Part shown: positions 1 through 4,862 of the stretch, piece by piece
Position numbering within the stretch: position 1 is the first letter of the stretch
How the letters are laid out: each line of letters begins with the position of its first letter
Source of the DNA: Planctomycetota bacterium
GTDB lineage: Bacteria > Planctomycetota > Phycisphaerae > WQYP01
Reading direction: 5' to 3'
Assembly (NCBI GenBank): GCA_021818565.1
Contig: JAKATV010000140.1
Location: 1-7,515, forward strand
Length of the DNA: 7,515 nucleotides
Notes under the pieces: generated by a model
Databases searched by the model: none
What the model saw: only the letters and a program-made list of their open reading frames with translations
Told to the model about the DNA's origin: nothing
Made by a program: the position numbers and the translations under genes

Positions 1-151
1 AGCAGCGGCGAAAACCGGGTCCGTAGACCCCTTGAGCTGCTGCGACGCCGCAGATGGGGCGTTTGCGGCCAATCAATCCTAATATTTAGGCGTGACAGAG
101 CACTAGCCGACACAGCTCGATGGCCGCAGCCGAATCGGGCGGGGACGGCAA
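1..151. other. Upstream region without an assignable gene
   Basis: No gene can be supported here. On the plus strand, reading frame 2 is open from the window edge to a TAA at 80-82 (26 codons, ending in AANQS). It could be the C-terminus of a preceding protein, but nothing in it is recognisable. A small palindrome, CCTAA-TAT-TTAGG (78-90), follows directly. It could be an operator or a chance structure. Confidence 0.3.
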
Positions 152-184
152 TCGATGAAAAATTTGCATCGACTTGCTTTTTTT
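152..184 (+). terminator. Weak candidate Rho-independent terminator
   Basis: TCGATG (152-157) and CATCGA (167-172) can form a 6-bp stem with a 9-nt A/T-rich loop, followed by CTTGC and a run of seven T (178-184). The stem is short and not GC-rich, and the T-run starts five bases after it, so termination would be weak at best. It overlaps the candidate ilvB promoter, so at most one of the two readings may be right. Confidence 0.25.
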
Positions 185-202
185 CGTGAAACCTGCTATG
201 AC
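174..202 (+). promoter_or_regulatory. Candidate sigma70-type promoter for ilvBN
   Basis: TTGCTT (174-179) as -35 and TATGAC (197-202) as -10 are separated by 17 nt. This is a good spacing, and each hexamer matches the bacterial consensus at 4 or 5 of 6 bases. Transcription would start near 209 and give a leader of about 150 nt before the ilvB ATG. This rests on motif matching only; planctomycete promoters are poorly conserved. Confidence 0.4.
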
Positions 203-252
203 TACTTGATCGACGGCGAGTTTCCGGGGCTGCGGCTCTGAGAAATTCGTTA

Positions 253-268
253 TCCCGGCTTGCCGGGA
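253..268 (+). promoter_or_regulatory. Leader hairpin upstream of ilvB
   Basis: TCCCGGC and GCCGGGA form a perfect inverted repeat around TT, most simply read as a 6-bp GC-rich stem with a CTTG loop. It lies about 90 nt before the ilvB start, inside the presumed leader. No T-run follows, so it is not a terminator. A further weak pairing, GGTTGG (278-283) with CCAACC (319-324), suggests a folded leader. I see no T-box or other known riboswitch signature and no obvious Ile/Leu/Val-rich leader peptide. Confidence 0.3.
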
Positions 269-348
269 CGGCGGCCTGGTTGGGCGCTGGTGTAATCTGC
301 CGTGCGGTGGACGCCATGCCAACCTTTCCAATGCAGCCGATGTTGTAT

Positions 349-352
349 GAGG
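349..352 (+). promoter_or_regulatory. Shine-Dalgarno site deciding the ilvB start
   Basis: GAGG followed by a 5-nt T spacer precedes ATG 358. The alternative in-frame starts upstream (TTG 280, ATG 316, 331 and 340) have no comparable site. Confidence 0.65.
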
Positions 353-357
353 TTTTT

Positions 358-2241
358 ATGTCCAGCACTTCCCTTACCGGGGGAGCGGCCTCTGCGCCGG
401 CTTCCAAAACCACCAAGCCCAACAAAACTGAAAAATGGACCGAGGCAACTGCTGTCGCTTCCGGATCTGAAGTCAGCAATGAGCTGCCTGTACTTGGGCA
501 TCCCACCGGTCTGACCGATCGGTACATCGGTAAAACCGGTGCGCAGATTTTGCTGCAAATGCTTCTGGAGCATCATGTCACCGACGCGTTCGGCTACCCC
601 GGCGGTGCCATTCTCCCGACATTTGATCAACTGTATGACACCAAACTGAACTTTATTCTCGTGCGGCATGAGCAGGGTGCCGGCCACATGGCCGACGGCT
701 ACGCCCGCGCCACTGGCAAGCCTGGCATTGTGATTGTCACCAGCGGCCCCGGTGCCACCAACACGGTAACTCCTCTGGCCACCGCCTACATGGATTCGAT
801 CCCCATGATCGTATTTTCGGGGCAGGTGCGCACCTACGTGATTGGTAATGACGCGTTTCAGGAAGCGGACGTAACCGGTATCACCCGGCCCGTAACCAAA
901 CGCAATTATCTGGTGAAGAACGTCAAAGATTTGCCCCGGATTATCAACGAGGCATTTATCATTGCCACCACGGGCCGGCCCGGACCGGTGCTTGTGGATT
1001 TGCCCGTGGATGTCACCACCAACAAGGTGGAGTCGGCCATTGATGATACGCCCTGGCTGCCGGGATATAAGACTTATCGCCTCGGCCACAGCCGCATGGT
1101 GAAAGCCGCCGCGGATATGATTAATGCCGCCCAGCGCCCCGTGTTGTATGTGGGTGGTGGAGCGATTCTCAGCGGTGCATGGAAAGAAGTTCGCGAGTTG
1201 GCGGAAAAGGGGAACATCCCCTGCACCACCACCTTGCTGGGCCTTGGTGCGTTTGATGAAAACAGCCCGTTAAGCCTGCACATGCTCGGCATGCACGGAG
1301 GCGCGTATGCCAATTATGCCGTGCAGGATGCCGATTGCCTCATTGCCATCGGGGCACGGTTTGATGACCGTGTGACTGGCAATCTGAAACTCTTTGCCCC
1401 CAAGGCCAAAATTGTACATGTGGATATTGATCCATCCAGCATCAGCAAGAGCGTGAAAGTGGATGTGCCAGTGGTGGGCGATGCGCGTTTGTGCCTGAAA
1501 GATATGATCCAGCATATTGAACATCGTCCACGCAAAGAGTGGCTGGAGCAGATTGCGCAATGGAAGGCGAAATATCCATTTGCCTATCGTGATGATTCTC
1601 CCTTGGCCAAGCCCCAGGCGATTATCGAAGCGATTAACAAAGCCACCGGCGGTAACGCCATATTCACTACCGGCGTGGGGCAGCACCAGATGTGGGCGGC
1701 GCAGTTTATCCGTTGGAGTATTCCCCGCAGCATGATTACCAGCGGCGGACTGGGCACCATGGGCTATGGCCTGCCCTCGGCCATCGGCGCGCAGGTGGCG
1801 CGGCCTAAGGATCTGGTTATTGATATTGACGGCGATGCGTCGTTTATCATGACCGCGATGGAATTGGCCACGATTCGGCAATACAAACTGCCGGTAAAAG
1901 TGGCTATTCTCAACAACAATTTCCAGGGCATGGTACGCCAATGGCAGAAGATGTTTTATGGCAGCAGATTCAGCAACACCGAAATGGTCAATCCCGATTT
2001 TGCCGCCATGGCTGAAAGCTTCGGTATTCGCGGCATCCGCTGTGAAAAGAAAGAGGATGTGCAGAAAGTTGTCGATGAAATGATCCGCCATCCCGGACCC
2101 TGCGTGGTGGATTTCCTCTGCGAAACCGATGAAAACGTCTATCCCATGGTGCCCAGCGGAAAAGGTATTCATGAAATGGAACTCGGTATCGTCGGTTCCG
2201 CTCCACCGAATATGGCCCGTGATATGGGCACGCTGGCCTGA
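358..2241 (+). CDS. ilvB: Acetohydroxyacid (acetolactate) synthase large subunit
   Basis: Catalytic ThDP/FAD/Mg-dependent subunit of AHAS, a cytosolic enzyme. It condenses two pyruvates to 2-acetolactate (valine and leucine) or pyruvate with 2-oxobutyrate to acetohydroxybutyrate (isoleucine). The protein has 627 residues from ATG 358. The PYR domain starts near residue 57 and carries the cofactor-activating Glu105 in RHEQGAGHMADGYAR. The central FAD/Rossmann region spans about 250-390. The PP domain has the ThDP motif D491-G492-D493 and N519-N520. Trp529 in MVRQWQ matches the position linked to 2-oxobutyrate preference in the family. A Ser/Thr/Lys-rich extension of about 55 residues precedes the conserved core, which bacterial homologues of 560-575 residues lack. 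The ORF extends in frame to TTG 280, but that segment looks non-coding. ilvN follows after 117 nt, as expected for a holoenzyme pair. The identification is firm. Confidence 0.97.
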   Translation: MSSTSLTGGAASAPASKTTKPNKTEKWTEATAVASGSEVSNELPVLGHPTGLTDRYIGKTGAQILLQMLLEHHVTDAFGYPGGAILPTFDQLYDTKLNFILVRHEQGAGHMADGYARATGKPGIVIVTSGPGATNTVTPLATAYMDSIPMIVFSGQVRTYVIGNDAFQEADVTGITRPVTKRNYLVKNVKDLPRIINEAFIIATTGRPGPVLVDLPVDVTTNKVESAIDDTPWLPGYKTYRLGHSRMVKAAADMINAAQRPVLYVGGGAILSGAWKEVRELAEKGNIPCTTTLLGLGAFDENSPLSLHMLGMHGGAYANYAVQDADCLIAIGARFDDRVTGNLKLFAPKAKIVHVDIDPSSISKSVKVDVPVVGDARLCLKDMIQHIEHRPRKEWLEQIAQWKAKYPFAYRDDSPLAKPQAIIEAINKATGGNAIFTTGVGQHQMWAAQFIRWSIPRSMITSGGLGTMGYGLPSAIGAQVARPKDLVIDIDGDASFIMTAMELATIRQYKLPVKVAILNNNFQGMVRQWQKMFYGSRFSNTEMVNPDFAAMAESFGIRGIRCEKKEDVQKVVDEMIRHPGPCVVDFLCETDENVYPMVPSGKGIHEMELGIVGSAPPNMARDMGTLA

Positions 2242-2287
2242 TGTGGCGCAACGCCTTATCCTGTTGATTCAAGCTGCCGTTTATGCC

Positions 2288-2312
2288 CGCGCGATATATA
2301 ATTTTCCGCGCG
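2288..2312 (+). promoter_or_regulatory. Hairpin enclosing a TATAAT box between ilvB and ilvN
   Basis: CGCGCG (2288-2293) and CGCGCG (2307-2312) can pair around a 13-nt A/T loop containing a perfect TATAAT (2297-2302). No T-run follows, so this is not a classic terminator. It could be an mRNA-processing hairpin between the genes or the -10 of an internal ilvN promoter. The -35 region about 17 nt upstream (CTGCCG) is poor. The ilvN ATG is about 56 nt downstream. Confidence 0.3.
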
Positions 2313-2358
2313 AAAGCATGGATGGTTTAGAACAAATTTTTGCATTGGAGTATACATT

Positions 2359-2955
2359 ATGCGGCACATTTTAACCGCACTGGTAATGAACGAACCCGGC
2401 GTGCTTTCGCATGTGGCCAACATGTTTTCCGCGCGCGGATTTAATATTGACTCTCTGGTGGTGGGCCGCACGGAAGATCCAAATTTATCCCGCATGACCA
2501 TTGTGGTTATCGCGGATGAACGTACCTTGGACCAGGTGCGCAAACAACTGGCCAAAATTGTCACCGTGGTGAAAGTACGGGATTATAAAGATTCGCCTTA
2601 TGTTTCACGGGATCTCATGCTGGTGAAGCTCGGCGTAACGCCGCGCACACGCAGCGAGATTATTGAACTTGCCGACCTGTTTCGCGGCCGCGTCGTGGAT
2701 GTGGGCCATCAGGCGATTATGGTGGAGTTATCCGGCGAAGAAGACAAACTGGATGCGTTTGTGGAACTCGTGCGGCCTTACGGCATTCGTGAATTAGCCC
2801 GCACCGGAGTTATTGCCATGGCCCGCGGCGTACAAGGCGGCAGCGGCGATGAGCAAACCATGGAAAACGCTCCGGAACCGTCGCGCATGGTGAAGGTCGC
2901 CGCCGGCAAGCGCCAACCCACGCAAGCGGAACTGGAAGCCACACCGCCGGGATAA
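2359..2955 (+). CDS. ilvN: Acetohydroxyacid synthase regulatory small subunit
   Basis: Regulatory subunit that binds IlvB, raises its activity and confers valine feedback inhibition. It has 198 residues. An N-terminal ACT domain (about 2-75) contains NEPGVLSHVANMFSARGFNI. Gly14 and Asn29 sit where the E. coli IlvH residues needed for valine sensitivity lie. The second, C-terminal domain of small subunits spans about 84-155 (from SRDLMLVKLGV to RTGVIAMARG). Enterobacterial IlvH ends near there (163 residues). This protein adds about 40 hydrophilic residues (GGSGDEQ...ELEATPPG) that are probably disordered. TTGGAG at 2345-2350, 8 nt before ATG, supports the start. It most likely forms an operon with ilvB. 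The gene ends 37 nt from the convergent MoxR gene, and no strong terminator lies in that gap. Confidence 0.95.
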   Translation: MRHILTALVMNEPGVLSHVANMFSARGFNIDSLVVGRTEDPNLSRMTIVVIADERTLDQVRKQLAKIVTVVKVRDYKDSPYVSRDLMLVKLGVTPRTRSEIIELADLFRGRVVDVGHQAIMVELSGEEDKLDAFVELVRPYGIRELARTGVIAMARGVQGGSGDEQTMENAPEPSRMVKVAAGKRQPTQAELEATPPG

Positions 2956-2992
2956 TACGGCCGGGTCGCAACCGGTTAATGCACCAGGCGCG

Positions 2993-4030
2993 TTATCGCA
3001 TCAGACTTTTAATGGCGGCGGCTTCCGGTGCCGGGTCCGTGTTTTTTAACACGTCCTGAATAATCGCCACGGTGTCAATGCCATCCACCCGGGCGTCAAA
3101 ATGAGTGATGATCCGGTGCCGCAGGCAAGGCAGCGCAACGGCCAGAATATCATTAGGCTCAACATATGTGCGTCCATTGATCAACGCCTGCACCCGCGCG
3201 GCCAAAATTAAAGCCTGTGCCGCCCGCGGACTGGCACCGTAGCGAACATATTTTTTGACACTATCCGTGGCCTGATCACTGTCTGGATGGGTGCAGAGAA
3301 TAATGCGAGCTATATACCGTTTCAATATTTCCGCCACGGTGACGCTGCGCACCATGAGTTTCATTTCCGCCAGGCGGGCGGCATTCATAATGGTCAGCAA
3401 TGCCGGCTTGTTAACGCCGGTGGTGCGATCCATAATATTGACCAGTTCATCCACCGGCGGCGGACGGATAATAATATTCATCGCAAAGCGGTCCAGCTGC
3501 GCTTCCGGCAGAGGATACGTGCCTTCCATTTCAAGCGGATTTTGTGTTGCGATAACAAAAAATGGGTCCGCCAGACGATGCGTCGTGCGCCCGACACTGA
3601 TGGACTGCTCGGACATGGCCTCCAGCATGGCGGATTGCGTTTTTGGTGATGCGCGATTGATTTCATCCGCGAGAATCACATTGCCGAATAAAGGTCCTCC
3701 TTGGAACTGCATGCTCCGCACACCCAAAGCGTCCGTAACCAGAATGGATGTCCCCAATATATCAGCCGGCATGAGATCAGGGGTGAATTGAATGCGCGAA
3801 AATTTTAAATCCAGCACCTGGCCTAATGATCGCGCCAGCAGGGTCTTTCCGATGCCCGGTACACCCTCAATCAGCGCGTGTCCGCCGATAAGCAGACAGC
3901 ACAGCGTCTGTTGGATGACATCGCTTTGCCCCACGATCACTTTGGTTAATTCGTGTTCCAACGAAGAATAATGTCGTTGGAAGTCCGTCGCCGCGGACAG
4001 CGTGCTTGCCGGAATTTCAGCCTGGGCCAT
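2993..4030 (-). CDS. MoxR-family AAA+ ATPase
   Basis: Cytosolic AAA+ ATPase of 345 residues from ATG 4030. Visible motifs are Walker A G56-VPGIGKT63, Walker B with D122-E123 in VILADEINRA, sensor 1 Asn164 in ATQNP, the hallmark EGTYPLPEAQLDRF (about 169-182) with the arginine-finger region, and sensor 2 Arg269 in YGASPRAAQ. The helical lid domain fills the C-terminus. MoxR ATPases act as chaperone-like factors for metal-cofactor insertion, stress or envelope processes, usually with VWA/DUF58 partner genes. Here no such partner follows, because ilvN converges immediately downstream. A VOC gene lies 95 bp upstream on the same strand. An upstream in-frame ATG at 4072 would add 14 residues but lacks a ribosome site. 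The substrate cannot be predicted. The family call is firm. Confidence 0.93.
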   Translation of the reverse strand: MAQAEIPASTLSAATDFQRHYSSLEHELTKVIVGQSDVIQQTLCCLLIGGHALIEGVPGIGKTLLARSLGQVLDLKFSRIQFTPDLMPADILGTSILVTDALGVRSMQFQGGPLFGNVILADEINRASPKTQSAMLEAMSEQSISVGRTTHRLADPFFVIATQNPLEMEGTYPLPEAQLDRFAMNIIIRPPPVDELVNIMDRTTGVNKPALLTIMNAARLAEMKLMVRSVTVAEILKRYIARIILCTHPDSDQATDSVKKYVRYGASPRAAQALILAARVQALINGRTYVEPNDILAVALPCLRHRIITHFDARVDGIDTVAIIQDVLKNTDPAPEAAAIKSLMR

Positions 4031-4035
4031 GCCTG

Positions 4036-4041
4036 CTCCTT
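4036..4041 (-). promoter_or_regulatory. Shine-Dalgarno site deciding the MoxR start
   Basis: On the minus strand AAGGAG is followed by 5 nt and ATG (4030-4028). This strong site favours the 345-residue MoxR product (MAQAEIP...) over the longer reading from 4072. Confidence 0.7.
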
Positions 4042-4060
4042 GGGTATTACATCGCTGAAC

Positions 4061-4089
4061 ATCATACGGCATTTTGGCGCAAGTGTTGA
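4061..4089 (-). promoter_or_regulatory. Candidate promoter for the MoxR gene
   Basis: Reading the minus strand, TCAACA (-35, at 4089-4084) and TATGAT (-10, at 4066-4061) are 17 nt apart, with 4/6 and 5/6 consensus matches. The start would fall about 25 nt before ATG 4030, so MoxR may have its own promoter besides read-through from the VOC gene. This is motif matching only. Confidence 0.4.
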
Positions 4090-4125
4090 CTTATGCCGCC
4101 GCGTTGCCGCCATGGTGCCTTCGCC

Positions 4126-4458
4126 TTATACGCCTTTGTAATCCGGTGGATAGCAAATCAGTTCCAGAGTGTTGCCGGCCGGATCATGAAGATATATCCC
4201 GCGTGTGCCGTCACGGTGCTCGGCAATACTTTGGCCGTGCTTTTCGGCGGCGCGTTGCAAATCATCCGCGGCAACGCGCATTGCCACATGGGGCGGATGC
4301 TGCTGGGGGGAAACCAGTGCAAGCTTCCCCTGCCCCAACCGCAGAAAAGCCCAACTCGTATCCTGATATAATATTTCCGCCCCAAATTCTTTGACATAAA
4401 ATTCCGCAGTCCCCGCGATATCAGGGGTTTGTATTGCGACATGATCCAGTGAAAACAT
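4126..4458 (-). CDS. VOC-superfamily (glyoxalase/dioxygenase-fold) protein
   Basis: A 110-residue single-module protein of the vicinal oxygen chelate fold. The typical strand pattern is visible: LDHVAIQTPD at the N-terminus with His6, then EFYVKEFGAEI, HVAMRV with His57, and the closing HDPAGNTLELI with Glu99. His6, His57 and Glu99 are the likely metal ligands. VOC proteins include glyoxalase I, fosfomycin-resistance thiol transferases, extradiol dioxygenases and methylmalonyl-CoA epimerase; the sequence does not say which reaction applies. AGGAG lies 8 nt before ATG 4458 and supports the start. The MoxR gene follows 95 bp downstream on the same strand. The family is well supported and the function unknown. 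Confidence 0.85.
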   Translation of the reverse strand: MFSLDHVAIQTPDIAGTAEFYVKEFGAEILYQDTSWAFLRLGQGKLALVSPQQHPPHVAMRVAADDLQRAAEKHGQSIAEHRDGTRGIYLHDPAGNTLELICYPPDYKGV

Positions 4459-4478
4459 CCGACACGCTCCTTTCCTTA

Positions 4479-4507
4479 ATTCTACGCTGTTCTACCGCTT
4501 TAGTCAT
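4479..4507 (-). promoter_or_regulatory. Candidate promoter for the VOC gene
   Basis: On the minus strand ATGACT (-35, 4507-4502) and TAGAAT (-10, 4484-4479) are separated by 17 nt, with 4/6 and 5/6 consensus matches. The VOC ribosome site and ATG lie just downstream. This is motif matching only. Confidence 0.4.
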
Positions 4508-4592
4508 GGCGGCAGCCACGACACTGTTGTTGGCCGCAGGCGGCAATTTGACCTTTCTGTTCATAATGCTAAGATATCAACGGTTTTTATGA
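4506..4592 (+). CDS. Possible 28-residue hydrophobic small protein or leader peptide
   Basis: ATG 4506 opens a 28-codon frame ending with TGA 4590-4592. The peptide begins MAAATTLLLAAGG, continues NLTFLFIML and ends RYQRFL. It has seven leucines, one possible membrane segment and two arginines near the end. The stop codon overlaps the TGAGG ribosome site of the next small ORF, which would permit translational coupling. There is no clear Shine-Dalgarno before ATG 4506, and the ORF is short enough to arise by chance, so this is tentative. Confidence 0.2.
   Translation: MAAATTLLLAAGGNLTFLFIMLRYQRFL
4548..4575 (+). promoter_or_regulatory. Candidate promoter of a short transcription unit upstream of cimA
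   Basis: TTGACC (4548-4553, 5/6 match) and TAAGAT (4570-4575, 4/6 match) are 16 nt apart. A transcript would start near 4582, carry GAGG (4591-4594) and GTG 4601, and meet the strong terminator at 4763-4790. The order promoter, ribosome site, small ORF, terminator is the main reason to take it seriously. Confidence 0.35.
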
Positions 4593-4600
4593 GGTGTGCC

Positions 4601-4717
4601 GTGCGGACAGTTTGTGCAGCTATGACCCCGATGACAGTCGGGACGTTGCTGTTACAGCGTGGGATATGCTCCTGTGCTGCTGTCCGCGCTGTTATTGGCC
4701 GGTACGTTAAGATCTAA
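4601..4717 (+). CDS. Possible 38-residue small protein or leader peptide before cimA
   Basis: GTG 4601 is preceded by GAGG at a 6-nt spacing and opens a 38-codon frame ending in TAA 4715-4717. The peptide starts MRTVCAAMTPMTV, contains GTLLLQRG at about 15-22 and a Cys-rich CSCAAVRAV, and ends RYVKI. It has five Val, three Leu, three Ile and four Thr, and matches no family I know. The stop lies inside a stem-loop, and a strong terminator begins 45 nt later, upstream of a branched-chain biosynthetic gene. A regulatory leader peptide is thus possible. Alternatives are an unrelated small protein, or a structured small RNA whose ORF is accidental: the same stretch can form CCCGA/TCGGG (4627-4642) and ACAGCG/CGCTGT (4654-4692) stems. 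Confidence 0.3.
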   Translation: MRTVCAAMTPMTVGTLLLQRGICSCAAVRAVIGRYVKI

Positions 4718-4724
4718 CGTCCGG
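4699..4724 (+). promoter_or_regulatory. Stem-loop over the small-ORF stop codon
   Basis: CCGG-T-ACGTTA (4699-4709) pairs with TAACGT-CCGG (4715-4724) around the loop AGATC: ten base pairs with one bulged T. The loop and 3' arm include the TAA stop at 4715-4717. In an attenuator this would be the first hairpin. It could also be a chance structure or a protein-binding palindrome. Confidence 0.35.
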
Positions 4725-4726
4725 CG

Positions 4727-4772
4727 GGCACTTGTGTAATATTCAAAATTCATAAACCTTTTACACCCTGCC
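4727..4772 (+). promoter_or_regulatory. Possible antiterminator pairing before cimA
   Basis: GTGTAA (4734-4739) can pair with TTACAC (4761-4766), and GGCA (4727-4730) with TGCC (4769-4772), across a small internal loop. The downstream partners overlap the 5' arm of the terminator (4763-4771), so the two structures exclude each other. That is the geometry of a transcription attenuator. The helix is weaker than the terminator, and the idea is inference. Confidence 0.25.
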
Positions 4773-4790
4773 TAGGCGCAGGGTGTTTTT
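4763..4790 (+). terminator. Rho-independent terminator upstream of cimA
   Basis: ACACCCTGC (4763-4771) and GCAGGGTGT (4778-4786) form a perfect 9-bp GC-rich stem with loop CTAGGC, followed directly by a T-tract (TTTTT, 4786-4790, then GTTTG). The opposite strand lacks a T-run after the stem, so it acts on plus-strand transcripts. It ends whatever transcript comes from 4480-4760. Lying 70 nt before the cimA ATG, it is either an insulator for a short unit or the terminator of an attenuator. Confidence 0.8.
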
Positions 4791-4829
4791 GTTTGTGAAT
4801 TCAAGGGTGCATGGCTGGCGGTAAATCCT

Positions 4830-4835
4830 TATAAT
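4830..4835 (+). promoter_or_regulatory. Candidate -10 box for cimA
   Basis: A perfect TATAAT lies 27 nt before ATG 4863 and downstream of the terminator. The -35 position at 17-nt spacing reads GTGCAT, a poor match. If used, it gives a leader of about 20 nt and makes cimA independent of the upstream terminator. Confidence 0.4.
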
Positions 4836-4862
4836 GCTCCCGGCAGCCAACGAGGTTATTGT

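Noticed and set aside
2..82. C-terminus of a preceding protein
   Set aside because: The frame is open for only 26 codons to the window edge and has no recognisable motif, so it is not called as a gene.
280..357. Longer IlvB reading from TTG 280
   Set aside because: No ribosome site precedes TTG 280, the added residues do not resemble IlvB, and ATG 358 has GAGG at a suitable spacing.
203..357. T-box or other amino-acid riboswitch in the ilvB leader
   Set aside because: No T-box core, specifier loop, antiterminator bulge or terminator could be recognised; only a short hairpin is visible.
250..2172. Long minus-strand ORFs of 279 and 300 codons opposite ilvB
   Set aside because: They are shadows of a GC-biased true gene: no family resemblance, and they overlap the firmly identified IlvB. 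The same holds for a 252-codon minus-strand ORF at 5049-5807 opposite cimA.
2956..2992. Bidirectional terminator between convergent ilvN and MoxR genes
   Set aside because: Only a weak CCGG-type pairing is present (CCGGGT...ACCGG) and there is no T-run on either strand.
4031..4072. Longer MoxR reading from ATG 4072
   Set aside because: ATG 4030 has a strong AAGGAG site. The extra 14 residues overlap the candidate promoter region and have no family match.
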